The notes beneath the pieces were generated by a model. The model ran no database searches, was not told where the DNA came from, and saw only the letters and a program-made list of their open reading frames with translations. From contig OY720345.1 in NCBI GenBank assembly GCA_963082975.1, positions 4,415,001 to 4,479,000 on the forward strand: 64,000 nucleotides of DNA. Reading direction: 5' to 3'. The first letter of the stretch is position 1, and each line of letters begins with the position of its first letter. Origin of the DNA: Labia minor (taxonomy: Eukaryota > Arthropoda > Insecta > Dermaptera > Spongiphoridae). A program made the position numbers and the translations under genes. Positions 14,096-28,400 of this stretch are shown one piece after another.

Positions 14096-15014
14096 CGATT
14101 TCATAATTATTTTCATTGATTATCATAGAAAAAGCGTTTATATTTCAGAATATTTTAATTAAAATGCTACTTTTTTATATAGAAATGTAACATTTATTTT
14201 TTATATATCATTTTCTTCCATTTTTGATCCTTTATTCGATTTGATTAATATTTCTTCGATATCATAATTTTTTTGATAATTATCATAGAAAAAGTTTATA
14301 TATTTATAAATTTTTCAAGATAAATGCTCCTTTTTTATATAGAAATGTAAAATTTATTTTTTATATATCATTTTCTTCCATTTCTGGTCCTAAACACAAA
14401 TTAATTAATATTTTATCGATATCCTAATTATTTTCATTGATTATCATAGAAAAAGCGTTTATATTTCAGAATATTTTAATTAAAATGCTCCTTTTTTAAA
14501 TAGAAATGTAAAATTTATTTTTTATATATCATTTTCTTCCATTTCTGGTCCTAAACACAAATTAATTAATATTTTATCGATATCCTAATTATTTTCATTG
14601 ATTATCATAGAAAAAGCGTTTATATTTCAGAATATTTTAATTAAAATGCTACTTTTTTATATAGAAATGTAAAATTTATTTTTTATATAATATTTTCTTC
14701 CATTTCTGGTCCTAAACACAAATTAATTAATATTTTATCGATTTCATAATTATTTTCATTGATTATCATAGAAAAAGCGTTTATATTTCAGAATATTTTA
14801 ATTAAAATGCTACTTTTTTATATAGAAATGTAACATTTATTTTTTATATATCATTTTCTTCCATTTTTGATCCTTTATTCGATTTGATTAATATTTCTTC
14901 GATATCATAATTTTTTTCATAAATATAATAGAAAAAGTTTATATATTTATAAATTTTTCAAGATAAATGCTCCTTTTTTATATAGAAATGTAAAATTTAT
15001 TTTTTATATATCAT

Positions 15015-18000
15015 TTTCTTCCATTTCTGGTCCTAAACACAAATTAATTAATATTTTATCGATATCCTAATTATTTTCATTGATTATCATAGAAAAAGCG
15101 TTTATATTTCAGAATATTTTAATTAAAATGCTCCTTTTTTAAATAGAAATGTAAAATTTATTTTTTATATATCATTTTCTTCCATTTCTGGTCCTAAACA
15201 CAAATTAATTTCTATTTTATCGATATCATAATTATTTTCATTGATTATCATAGAAAAAGCGTATATATTTCAGAATATTTTAATTAAAATGCTACTTTTT
15301 TATATAGAAATGTAACATTTATTTTTTATATATCATTTTCTTCCATTTTTGATCCTTTATTCGATTTGATTAATATTTCTTCGATATCATAATTTTTTTC
15401 ATAATTATCATAGAAAAAGTTTATATATTTATAAATTTTTCAAGATAAATGCTCCTTTTTTATATAGAAATGTAAAATTTATTTTTTATATATCATTTTC
15501 TTCCATTTCTGGTCCTAAACACAAATTAATTTCTATTTTATCGATATCATAATTATTTTCATTGATTATCATAGAAAAAGCGTATATATTTCTGAATATT
15601 TTAATTAAAATGCTACTTTTTTATATAGAAATGTAAAATTTATTTTTTATATATCATTTTCTTCCATTTCTGGTCCTAAACACAAATTAATTAATATTTT
15701 ATCGATATCATAATTATTTTCATTAATTATCATAGAAAAAGCGTTTATATTTCAGAATATTTTAATTAAAATGCTACTTTTTTATATAGAAATGTAAAAT
15801 TTATTTTTTATATATCATTTTCTTCCATTTCTGGTCCTAAACACAAATTAATTAATATTTTATCGATATCCTAATTATTTTCAATGATTATCATAGAAAA
15901 AGCGTTTATATTTCAGAATATTTTAATTAAAATGCTCTTTTTTTAAATAGAAATGAAAAATTTATTTTTTATATATCATTTTCTTCCATTTTTGATCCTT
16001 TATTCGATTTGATTAATATTTCTTCGATATCATAATTTTTTTTCATAAATATCATAGAAAAAGTTTATATATTTAAAAATTTTTCAAGATAAATGCTCCT
16101 TTTTTAAATAGAAATGAAAAATTTATTTTTTATCTATCATTTTCTTCTATTTCTGGTCCTAAACACAAATTAATTAATATTTTATCGATATCATAATTAT
16201 TTTCATTGATTATCATAGAAAAAGCGAAATTATTTCAGAATATTTTAATTAAAATGCTACTTTTTTATATAGAAATGTAAAATTTATTTTTTATCTATCA
16301 TTTTCTTCCATTTCTGGTCCTAAACACAAATTAATTAATATTTTATCGATATCATAATTATTTTCATTGATTATCATAGAAAAAGCGAAATTATTTCAGA
16401 ATATTTTAATTAAAATGCTACTTTTTTATATAGAAATGTAAAATTTATTTTTTATATATCATTTTCTTCCATTTTTGATCCTTTATTCGATTTGATTAAT
16501 ATTTCATCGATATCATAATTTTTTTCATAAATATCATAGAAAAAGTTTATATATTTATAAATTTTTCAAGATAAATGCTCCTTTTTTAAATAGAAATGTA
16601 AAATTTATTTTTTATATATCATTTTCTTCCATTTTTGATCCTTTATTCGATTTGATTAATATTTCTTCGATATCATAATTTTTTTCATAAATATCATAGA
16701 AAAAGTTTATATATTTATAAATTTTTCAAGATAAATGCTCCTTTTTTAAATAGAAATGTAAAATTTATTTTTTATATATCATTTTCTTCCATTTCTGGTC
16801 CTAAACACAAATTAATTAATATTTTATCGATATCCTAATTATTTTCATTGATTATCATAGAAAAAGCGTTTATATTTCAGAATATTTTAATTAAAATGCT
16901 CCTTTTTTAAATAGAAATGTAAAATTTATTTTTTATATATCATTTTCTTCCATTTCTGGTCCTAAACACAAATTAATTTCTATTTTATCGATATCATAAT
17001 TATTTTCATTGATTATCATAGAAAAAGCGTATATATTTCAGAATATTTTAATTAAAATGCTACTTTTTTATATAGAAATGTAACATTTATTTTTTATATA
17101 TCATTTTCTTCCATTTTTGATCCTTTATTCGATTTGATTAATATTTCTTCGATATCATAATTTTTTTCATAATTATCATAGAAAAAGTTTATATATTTAT
17201 AAATTTTTCAAGATAAATGCTCCTTTTTTATATAGAAATGTAAAATTTATTTTTTATATATCATTTTCTTCCATTTCTGGTCCTAAACACAAATTAATTT
17301 CTATTTTATCGATATCATAATTATTTTCATTGATTATCATAGAAAAAGCGTATATATTTCTGAATATTTTAATTAAAATGCTACTTTTTTATATAGAAAT
17401 GTAAAATTTATTTTTTATATATCATTTTCTTCCATTTCTGGTCCTAAACACAAATTAATTAATATTTTATCGATATCATAATTATTTTCATTAATTATCA
17501 TAGAAAAAGCGTTTATATTTCAGAATATTTTAATTAAAATGCTACTTTTTTATATAGAAATGTAAAATTTATTTTTTATATATCATTTTCTTCCATTTCT
17601 GGTCCTAAACACAAATTAATTAATATTTTATCGATATCCTAATTATTTTCAATGATTATCATAGAAAAAGCGTTTATATTTCAGAATATTTTAATTAAAA
17701 TGCTCTTTTTTTAAATAGAAATGAAAAATTTATTTTTTATATATCATTTTCTTCCATTTTTGATCCTTTATTCGATTTGATTAATATTTCTTCGATATCA
17801 TAATTTTTTTTCATAAATATCATAGAAAAAGTTTATATATTTAAAAATTTTTCAAGATAAATGCTCCTTTTTTAAATAGAAATGAAAAATTTATTTTTTA
17901 TCTATCATTTTCTTCTATTTCTGGTCCTAAACACAAATTAATTAATATTTTATCGATATCATAATTATTTTCATTGATTATCATAGAAAAAGCGAAATTA

Positions 18001-18550
18001 TTTCAGAATATTTTAATTAAAATGCTACTTTTTTATATAGAAATGTAAAATTTATTTTTTATCTATCATTTTCTTCCATTTCTGGTCCTAAACACAAATT
18101 AATTAATATTTTATCGATATCATAATTATTTTCATTGATTATCATAGAAAAAGCGAAATTATTTCAGAATATTTTAATTAAAATGCTACTTTTTTATATA
18201 GAAATGTAAAATTTATTTTTTATATATCATTTTCTTCCATTTTTGATCCTTTATTCGATTTGATTAATATTTCATCGATATCATAATTTTTTTCATAAAT
18301 ATCATAGAAAAAGTTTATATATTTATAAATTTTTCAAGATAAATGCTCCTTTTTTAAATAGAAATGTAAAATTTATTTTTTATATATCATTTTCTTCCAT
18401 TTTTGATCCTTTATTCGATTTGATTAATATTTCTTCGATATCATAATTTTTTTCATAAATATCATAGAAAAAGTTTATATATTTATAAATTTTTCAAGAT
18501 AAATGCTCCTTTTTTAAATAGAAATGTAAAATTTATTTTTTATATATCAT
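15015..18550 (+). repeat. Tandem duplication of an 11-monomer unit (1768 bp, two copies)
   Basis: Copy 1 is about 15015-16782 and copy 2 about 16783-18550. Three independent rare variants each recur at exactly 1768 bp: TTTTCATTAATTATC (ATTAATT at 15722 and 17490), the eight-T run after CGATATCATAA (CGATATC at 16025 and 17793), and ATTTCATCGATATC (near 16502 and 18270). The order of A and B units and of the GCGAAATTATTT pair is the same in both copies. Similarity ends where 16790 reads TCTGGTCC and the corresponding 18558 reads TTTTGATCC. The copies join in phase, as expected from unequal crossing-over. Confidence 0.88.
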
Positions 18551-21072
18551 TTTCTTCCATTTTTGATCCTTTATTCGATTTGATTAATATTTCTTCGATA
18601 TCATAATTTTTTTCATAAATATCATAGAAAAAGTTTATATATTTATAAATTTTTCAAGATAAATGCTCCTTTTTTAAATAGAAATGTAAAATTTATTTTT
18701 TATATATCATTTTCTTCCATTTTTGATCCTTTATTCGATTTGATTAATATTTCTTCGATATCATAATTTTTTTCATAAATATCATAGAAAAAGTTTATAT
18801 ATTTATAAATTTTTCAAGATAAATGCTCCTTTTTTAAATAGAAATGTAAAATTTATTTTTTATATATCATTTTCTTCCATTTTTGATCCTTTATTCGATT
18901 TGATTAATATTTCTTCGATATCATAATTTTTTTCATAAATATCATAGAAAAAGTTTATATATTTATAAATTTTTCAAGATAAATGCTCCTTTTTTAATAG
19001 AAATGAAAAATTTATTTTTTATATATCATTTTCTTCTATTTCTGGTCCTAAACACAAATTAATTAATATTTTATCGATATCATAATTATTTTCATTGATT
19101 ATCATAGAAAAAGCGAAATTATTTCAGAATATTTTAATTAAAATGCTCCTTTTTTAAATAGAAATGTAAAATTTATTTTTTATATATCATTTTCTTCCAT
19201 TTTTGATCCTTTATTCGATTTGATTAATATTTCTTCGATATCATAATTTTTTTTCATAAATATCATAGAAAAAGTTTATATATTTATAAATTTTTCAAGA
19301 TAAATGCTCCTTTTTTAAATAGAAATGAAAAATTTATTTTTTATCTATCATTTTCTTCTATTTCTGGTCCTAAACACAAATTAATTAATATTTTATCGAT
19401 ATCATAATTATTTTCATTGATTATCATAGAAAAAGCGTTTATATTTCAGAATATTTTAATTAAAATGCTACTTTTTTATATAGAAATGTAAAATTTATTT
19501 TTTATCTATCATTTTCTTCCATTTTTGATCCTTTATTCGATTTGATTAATATTTCTTCGATATCATAATTTTTTTCATAAATATCATAGAAAAAGTTTAT
19601 ATATTTATAAATTTTTCAAGATAAATGCTCCTTTTTTAAATAGAAATGTAAAATTTATTTTTTATATATCATTTTCTTCCATTTTTGATCCTTTATTCGA
19701 TTTGATTAATATTTCTTCGATATCATAATTTTTTTCATAAATATCATAGAAAAAGTTTATATATTTATAAATTTTTCAAGATAAATGCTCCTTTTTTAAA
19801 TAGAAATGAAAAATTTATTTTTTATCTATCATTTTCTTCTATTTCTGGTCCTAAACACAAATTAATTAATATTTTATCGATATCATAATTATTTTCATTG
19901 ATTATCATAGAAAAAGCGAAATTATTTCAGAATATTTTAATTAAAATGCTCCTTTTTTAAATAGAAATGTAAAATTTATTTTTTATATATCATTTTCTTC
20001 CATTTTTGATCCTTTATTCGATTTGATTAATATTTCTTCGATATCATAATTTTTTTCATAAATATCATAGAAAAAGTTTATATATTTATAAATTTTTCAA
20101 GATAAATGCTCCTTTTTATAATAGAAATGAAAAATTTATTTTTTATATATCATTTTCTTCCATTTCTGGTCCTAAACACAAATTAATTAATATTTTATCG
20201 ATATCATAATTATTTTCATTGATTATCATAGAAAAAGCGTTTATATTTAAGAATATTTTAATTAAAATGCTCCTTTTTTAAATAGAAATGTAAAATTTAT
20301 TTTTTATATATCATTTTCTTCCATTTTTGATCCTTTATTCGATTTGATTAATATTTCTTCGATATCATAATTTTTTTCATAAATATCATAGAAAAAGTTT
20401 ATATATTTATAAATTTTTCAAGATAAATGCTCCTTTTTTAAATAGAAATGTAAAATTTATTTTTTATATATCATTTTCTTCCATTTTTGATTCTAAATTC
20501 GAATAAGTAAATATTTCTTCGATATCATAATTTTTTTCATAAATATCATAGAAAAAGTTTATATATTTATAAATTTTTCAAGATAAATGCTCCTTTTTAT
20601 AATAGAAATGAAAAATTTATTTTTTATCTATCATTTTCTTCCATTTCTGGTCCTAAACACAAATTAATTAATATTTTATCGATATCATAATTATTTTCAT
20701 TGATTATCATAGAAAAAGCGAAATTATTTCAGAATATTTTAATTAAAATGCTACTTGTTTATATAGAAATGTAAAATTTATTTTTTATATATCATTTTCT
20801 TCCATTTTTGATCCTTTATTCGATTTTATTAATATTTCTTCGATTTCATAATTTTTTTCATAAATATAATAGAAAAAGTTTATATATTTATGAATTTTTC
20901 AAGATAAATGCTCCTTTTTTATATAGAAATGTAAAATTTATTTTTTATATATCATTTTCTTCCATTTCTGGTCCTAAACACAAATTACTTAATATTTTAT
21001 CGATATCCTAATTATTTTCATTGATTATCATAGAAAAAGCGTTTATATTTCAGAATATTTTAATTAAAATGC
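15941..21072 (+). repeat. Satellite array domain 3, class A-rich, related to domain 1
   Basis: The domain 1 variants GAAATGAAAAATTT and GCGAAATTATTTCAG reappear here (for example near 16115, 16233, 18000, 19117, 19917 and 20720). Other rare monomers of domain 1 recur too: GCTCCTTTTTATAATAG at about 4553/5681 and 20109/20590, and TTTGATTCTAAATTCGAATA at 5571 and 20486. The first part (to about 18550) belongs to the 1768-bp tandem pair. Offsets between domains 1 and 3 change in whole-monomer steps (14431, 15557, 14915 bp), so one is an edited copy of the other. No gene is seen. Confidence 0.9.
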
Positions 21073-21272
21073 NNNNNNNNNNNNNNNNNNNNNNNNNNNN
21101 NNNNNNNNNNNNNNNNNNNNNNNNNNNNNNNNNNNNNNNNNNNNNNNNNNNNNNNNNNNNNNNNNNNNNNNNNNNNNNNNNNNNNNNNNNNNNNNNNNNN
21201 NNNNNNNNNNNNNNNNNNNNNNNNNNNNNNNNNNNNNNNNNNNNNNNNNNNNNNNNNNNNNNNNNNNNNNNN
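21073..21272. other. Assembly gap of exactly 200 N inside the satellite
   Basis: All 200 bases are N. The left flank stops at position 72 of a B monomer (junction CGATATCC at 21001). The right flank starts at position 24 of a B monomer (ATTATCATAGAAAAAGC). In-phase continuation would need about 112 bp plus a whole number of monomers, which 200 does not satisfy. The run is therefore a scaffolding placeholder, not a measured length. Both flanks are satellite in the same orientation. Confidence 0.98.
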
Positions 21273-22130
21273 ATTATCATAGAAAAAGCGAAATTATTTC
21301 AGAATATTTTAAGTAAAATGCTACTTGTTTATATAGAAATGTAAAATTTATTTTTTATATATCATTTTCTTCCATTTTTGATCCTTTATTCGATTTGATT
21401 AATATTTCTTCGATATCATAATTTTTTTCATAAATATCATAGAAAAAGTTTATATATTTATAAATTTTTCAAGATAAATGCTCCTTTTTTAAATAGAAAT
21501 GTAAAATTTATTTTTTATATATCATTTTCTTCCATTTTTGATCCTTTATTCGATTTGATTAATATTTCTTCGATATCATAATTTTTTTCATAAATATCAT
21601 AAAAAAGGTTTATATATTTATAAATTTTTCAAGATAAATGCTCCTTTTTTAAATAGAAATGTAAAATTTATTTTTTATATATCATTTTCTTCCATTTTTG
21701 ATCCTTTATTCGATTTGATTAATATTTCTTCGATATCATAATTTTTTTCATAAATATAATAGAAAAAGTTTATATATTTATGAATTTTTCAAGATAAATG
21801 CTCCTTTTTTAAATAGAAATGTAAAATTTATTTTTTATATATCATTTTCTTCCATTTTTGATCCTTTATTCGATTTGATTAATATTTCTTCGATTTCATA
21901 ATTTTTTTCATAAATATCATAGAAAAAGATTATATATTTATAAATTTTTCAAGATAAATGCTCCTTTTTTAAATAGAAATGTAAAATTTGTTTTTTATAT
22001 ATCATTTTCTTCCATTTCTGATCCTAAACACAAATTAATTAATATTTTATCGATATCATAATTATTTTCATTGATTATCATAGAAAAAGCGTTTATATTT
22101 CAGAATATTTTAATTAAAATGCTACTTTTT
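21273..22130 (+). repeat. Satellite array, class A-rich remainder right of the gap
   Basis: The sequence opens with a B head of the GCGAAATTATTT type and TTTTAAGTAAAATGC (AAGT instead of AATT). It continues as four consecutive class A monomers with variants CATAAAAAAGGTTTATA (21600) and TATTTATGAATTTTTC (21777). From about 21890 it matches 5920 onward. It ends at a switch to class B-dominated sequence. Confidence 0.88.
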
Positions 22131-22460
22131 TATCTAGAAATGTAAAATTTATTTTTTATATATCATTTTTTTCCATTTTTGATCCTTTATTCGATTTGAT
22201 TAATATTTCTTCGATATCATAATTTTTTTCATAAATATCATAGAAAAAGTTTATATATTTATAAATTTTTCAAGATAAATGCTCCTTTTTTAAATAGAAA
22301 TGTAAAATTTATTTTTTATATATCATTTTCTTCCATTTCTGGTCCTAAACACAAATTAATTTCTATTTTATCGATATAATAATTATTTTCATTGATTATC
22401 ATAGAAAAAGCGTTTATATTTCAGAATATTTTAATTAAAATGCTACTTTTTTATATAGAA
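21880..22460 (+). repeat. Copy of the domain 1/domain 2 junction (matches about 5914-6494)
   Basis: Four markers share one offset of 15966 bp: AGAAAAAGATTATATATT (5961 and 21927), GTAAAATTTGTTTTTTA (variant G at 6024 and 21990), TTTCTGATCCTAAACAC (near 6051 and 22017), and TTTTATCGATATAATAATT (CGATATAAT at 6406 and 22372). One difference lies inside: the copy here has TTTTTTATCTAGAAATG near 22130 where the first has CTCCTTTTTTAAATAG. The transition from A-rich to B-rich array is therefore itself duplicated. The offset includes the gap of unknown true size. Confidence 0.85.
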
Positions 22461-25400
22461 ATGTAAAATTTATTTTTTATATAATATTTTCTTCCATTTC
22501 TGGTCCTAAACACAAATTAATTAATATTTTATCGATTTCATAATTATTTTCATTGATTATCATAGAAAAAGCGTTTATATTTCAGAATATTTTAATTAAA
22601 ATGCTACTTTTTTATATAGAAATGTAACATTTATTTTTTATATATCATTTTCTTCCATTTTTGATCCTTTATTCGATTTGATTAATATTTCTTCGATATC
22701 ATAATTTTTTTGATAATTATCATAGAAAAAGTTTATATATTTATAAATTTTTCAAGATAAATGCTCCTTTTTTATATAGAAATGTAAAATTTATTTTTTA
22801 TATATCATTTTCTTCCATTTCTGGTCCTAAACACAAATTAATTAATATTTTATCGATATCCTAATTATTTTCATTGATTATCATAGAAAAAGCGTTTATA
22901 TTTCAGAATATTTTAATTAAAATGCTCCTTTTTTAAATAGAAATGTAAAATTTATTTTTTATATATCATTTTCTTCCATTTCTGGTCCTAAACACAAATT
23001 AATTAATATTTTATCGATATCCTAATTATTTTCATTGATAATCATAGAAAAAGCGTTTATATTTCAGAATATTTTAATTAAAATGCTACTTTTTTATATA
23101 GAAATGTAAAATTTATTTTTTATATAATATTTTCTTCCATTTCTGGTCCTAAACACAAATTAATTAATATTTTATCGATTTCATAATTATTTTCATTGAT
23201 TATCATAGAAAAAGCGTTTATATTTCAGAATATTTTAATTAAAATGCTACTTTTTTATATAGAAATGTAACATTTATTTTTTATATATCATTTTCTTCCA
23301 TTTTTGATCCTTTATTCGATTTGATTAATATTTCTTCGATATCATAATTTTTTTGATAATTATCATAGAAAAAGTTTATATATTTATAAATTTTTCAAGA
23401 TAAATGCTCCTTTTTTATATAGAAATGTAAAATTTATTTTTTATATATCATTTTCTTCCATTTCTGGTCCTAAACACAAATTAATTAATATTTTATCGAT
23501 ATCCTAATTATTTTCATTGATTATCATAGAAAAAGCGTTTATATTTCAGAATATTTTAATTAAAATGCTCCTTTTTTAAATAGAAATGTAAAATTTATTT
23601 TTTATATATCATTTTCTTCCATTTCTGGTCCTAAACACAAATTAATTTCTATTTTATCGATATCATAATTATTTTCATTGATTATCATAGAAAAAGCGTT
23701 TATATTTCAGAATATTTTAATTAAAATGCTACTTTTTTATATAGAAATGTAAAATTTATTTTTTATATATCATTTTCTTCCATTTCTGGTCCTAAACACA
23801 AATTAATTTCTATTTTATCGATATCATAATTATTTTCATTGATTATCATAGAAAAAGCGTATATATTTCAGAATATTTTAATTAAAATGCTACTTTTTTA
23901 TATAGAAATGTAACATTTATTTTTTATATATCATTTTCTTCCATTTTTGATCCTTTATTCGATTTGATTAATATTTCTTCGATATCATAATTTTTTTCAT
24001 AATTATCATAGAAAAAGTTTATATATTTATAAATTTTTCAAGATAAATGCTCCTTTTTTATATAGAAATGTAAAATTTATTTTTTATATATCATTTTCTT
24101 CCATTTCTGGTCCTAAACACAAATTAATTAATATTTTATCGATATCATAATTATTTTCATTAATTATCATAGAAAAAGCGTTTATATTTAAGAATATTTT
24201 AATTAAAATGCTACTTTTTTATATAGAAATGTAACATTTATTTTTTATATATCATTTTCTTCCATTTTTGATCCTTTATTCGATTTGATTAATATTTCTT
24301 CGATATCATAATTTTTTTCATAATTATCATAGAAAAAGTTTATATATTTATAAATTTTTCAAGATAAATGCTCCTTTTTTATATAGAAATGTAAAATTTA
24401 TTTTTTATATATCATTTTCTTCCATTTCTGGTCCTAAACACAAATTAATTTCTATTTTATCGATATCATAATTATTTTCATTGATTATCATAGAAAAAGC
24501 GTATATATTTCTGAATATTTTAATTAAAATGCTACTTTTTTATATAGAAATGTAAAATTTATTTTTTATATATCATTTTCTTCCATTTCTGGTCCTAAAC
24601 ACAAATTAATTAATATTTTATCGATATCATAATTATTTTCATTGATTATCATAGAAAAAGCGTTTATATTTCAGAATATTTTAATTAAAATGCTACTTTT
24701 TTATATAGAAATGTAAAATTTATTTTTTATATATCATTTTCTTCCATTTCTGGTCCTAAACACAAATTAATTAATATTTTATCGATATCATAATTATTTT
24801 CATTGATTATCATAGAAAAAGCGTATATATTTCAGAATATTTTAATTAAAATGCTACTTTTTTATATAGAAATGTAACATTTATTTTTTATATATCATTT
24901 TCTTCCATTTTTGATCCTTTATTCGATTTGATTAATATTTCTTCGATATCATGATTTTTTTCATAATTATCATAGAAAAAGTTTATATATTTATAAATTT
25001 TTCAAGATAAATGCTCCTTTTTTAAATAGAAATGTAAAATTTATTTTTTATATATCATTTTCTTCCATTTCTGGTCCTAAACACAAATTAATTAATATTT
25101 TATCGATATCCTAATTATTTTCATTGATTATCATAGAAAAAGCGTTTATATTTCAGAATATTTTAATTAAAATGCTACTTTTTTATATAGAAATGTAACA
25201 TTTATTTTTTATATATCATTTTCTTCCATTTTTGATCCTTTATTCGATTTGATTAATATTTCTTCGATATCATAATTTTTTTCATAAATATCATAGAAAA
25301 AGTTTATATATTTATAAATTTTTCAAGATAAATGCTCCTTTTTTAAATAGAAATAAAAAATTTATTTTTTATATATCATTTTCTTCCATTTTTGGTCCTA

Positions 25401-28400
25401 AACACAAATTAATTAATATTTTATCGATATCATAATTATTTTCATTGATTATCATAGAAAAAGCGTATATATTTCAGAATATTTTAATTAAAATGCTACT
25501 TTTTTATATAGAAATGTAACATTTATTTTTTATATATCATTTTCTTTCATTTCTGGTCCTAAACACAAATTAATTAATATTTTATCGATATCCTAATTAT
25601 TTTCATTGATTATCATAGAAAAAGCGTTTATATTTCTGAATATTTTAATTAAAATGCTACTTTTTTATATAGAAATGTAAAATTTATTTTTTATATATCA
25701 TTTTCTTCCATTTCTGGTCCTAAACACAAATTAATTAATATTTTATCGATATCATAATTATTTTCATTGATTATCATAGAAAAAGCGTATATATTTCAGA
25801 ATATTTTAATTAAAATGCTACTTTTTTATATAGAAATGTAACATTTATTTTTTATATATCATTTTCTTCCATTTTTGATCCTTTATTCGATTTGATTAAT
25901 ATTTCTTCGATATCATAATTTTTTTCATAAATATCATAGAAAAAGTTTATATATTTATAAATTTTTCAAGATAAATGCTCCTTTTTTAAATAGAAATGTA
26001 AAATTTATTTTTTATATATCATTTTCTTCCATTTCTGGTCCTAAACACAAATTAATTAATATTTTATCGATATCCTAATTATTTTCATTGATTATCATAG
26101 AAAAAGCGTTTATATTTCTGAATATTTTAATTAAAATGCTACTTTTTTATATAGAAATGTAACATTTATTTTTTATATATCATTTTCTTCCATTTTTGAT
26201 CCTTTATTCGATTTGATTAATATTTCTTCGATATCATAATTTTTTTCATAATTATCATAGAAAAAGTTTATATATTTATAAATTTTTCAAGATAAATGCT
26301 CCTTTTTTAAATAGAAATGTAAAATTTATTTTTTATATATCATTTTCTTCCATTTCTGGTCCTAAACACAAATTAATTAATATTTTATCGATATCCTAAT
26401 TATTTTCATTGATTATCATAGAAAAAGCCTTTATATTTCTGAATATTTTAATTAAAATGCTACTTTTTTATATAGAAATGTAAAATTTATTTTTTATATA
26501 TCATTTTCTTCCATTTCTGGTCCTAAACACAAATTAATTAATATTTTATCGATATCATAATTATTTTCATTGATTATCATATAAAAAGCGTATATATTTC
26601 AGAATATTTTAATTAAAATGCTACTTTTTTATATAGAAATGTAACATTTATTTTTTATATATCATTTTCTTCCATTTCTGGTCCTAAACACAAATTAATT
26701 AATATTTTATCGATATCCTAATTATTTTCATTGATTATCATAGAAAAAGCGTTTATATTTCAGAATATTTTAATTAAAATGCTCCTTTTTTAAATAGAAA
26801 TGTAAAATTTATTTTTTATATATCATTTTCTTCCATTTCTGGTCCTAAACACAAATTAATTAATATTTTATCGATATCCTAATTATTTTCATTGATTATC
26901 ATAGAAAAAGCGTTTATATTTCTGAATATTTTAATTAAAATGCTACTTTTTTATATAGAAATGTAACATTTATTTTTTATATATCATTTTCTTCCATTTT
27001 TGATCCTTTATTCGATTTGATTAATATTTCTTCGATATCATAATTTTTTTCATAAATATCATAGAAAAAGTTTATATATTTATAAATTTTTCAAGATAAA
27101 TGCTCCTTTTTTAAATAGAAATAAAAAATTTATTTTTTATATATCATTTTCTTCCATTTTTGGTCCTAAACACAAATTAATTAATATTTTATCGATATCC
27201 TAATTATTTTCATTGATTATCATAGAAAAAGCGTTTATATTTCTGAATATTTTAATTAAAATGCTACTTTTTTATATAGAAATGTAAAATTTATTTTTTA
27301 TATATCATTTTCTTCCATTTCTGGTCCTAAACACAAATTAATTAATATTTTATCGATATCATAATTATTTTCATTGATTATCATATAAAAAGCGTATATA
27401 TTTCAGAATATTTTAATTAAAATGCTACTTTTTTATATAGAAATGTAACATTTATTTTTTATATATCATTTTCTTCCATTTCTGGTCCTAAACACAAATT
27501 AATTAATATTTTATCGATATCCTAATTATTTTCATTGATTATCATAGAAAAAGCGTTTATATTTCAGAATATTTTAATTAAAATGCTACTTTTTTATATA
27601 GAAATGTAACATTTATTTTTTATATATCATTTTCTTCCATTTTTGATCCTTTATTCGATTTGATTAATATTTCTTCGATATCATAATTTTTTTCATAAAT
27701 ATCATAGAAAAAGTTTATATATTTATAAATTTTTCAAGATAAATGCTCCTTTTTTAAATAGAAATGTAAAATTTATTTTTTATATATCATTTTCTTCCAT
27801 TTCTGGTCCTAAACACAAATTAATTAATATTTTATCGATATCCTAATTATTTTCATTGATTATCATAGAAAAAGCGTTTATATTTCTGAATATTTTAATT
27901 AAAATGCTACTTTTTTATATAGAAATGTAACATTTATTTTTTATATATCATTTTCTTCCATTTTTGATCCTTTATTCGATTTGATTAATATTTCTTCGAT
28001 ATCATATTTTTTTTCATAAATATCATAGAAAAAGTTTATATATTTATAAATTTTTCAAGATAAATGCTCCTTTTTTAAATAGAAATGTAAAATTTATTTT
28101 TTATATATCATTTTCTTCCATTTCTGGTCCTAAACACAAATTAATTAATATTTTATCGATATCCTAATTATTTTCATTGATTATCATAGAAAAAGCGTTT
28201 ATATTTCTGAATATTTTAATTAAAATGCTACTTTTTTATATAGAAATGTAACATTTATTTTTTATATATCATTTTCTTCCATTTTTGATCCTTTATTCGA
28301 TTTGATTAATATTTCTTCGATATCATAATTTTTTTCATAATTATCATAGAAAAAGTTTATATATTTATAAATTTTTCAAGATAAATGCTCCTTTTTTAAA

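Larger units (their letters stand above)
6381..15940 (+). repeat. Satellite array domain 2, class B-rich
   Basis: Class B monomers (TTTCTGGTCCTAAACACAAA tail, head with ATTTTAATTAAAAT) predominate, with single class A units every few monomers. Variants typical of this domain are GAAATGTAACATTTATT in the core, CGATATCCTAATTATTTTC at the junction, AATTTCTATTTTATCG in place of AATTAATATTTTATCG, and TCATAATTATCATAG in class A heads. The GCGAAATTATTT and GAAATGAAAAATT variants of domain 1 are absent except at the right edge. A simple one-monomer tandem pair with TTAATTAAAATTTTATCG lies near 7201 and 7362. No genes or foreign insertions are seen. Confidence 0.93.

Noticed and set aside
21021..21344. 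Open frames on both strands over the N gap
   Set aside because: They consist mostly of unknown bases and are an artefact of the gap.
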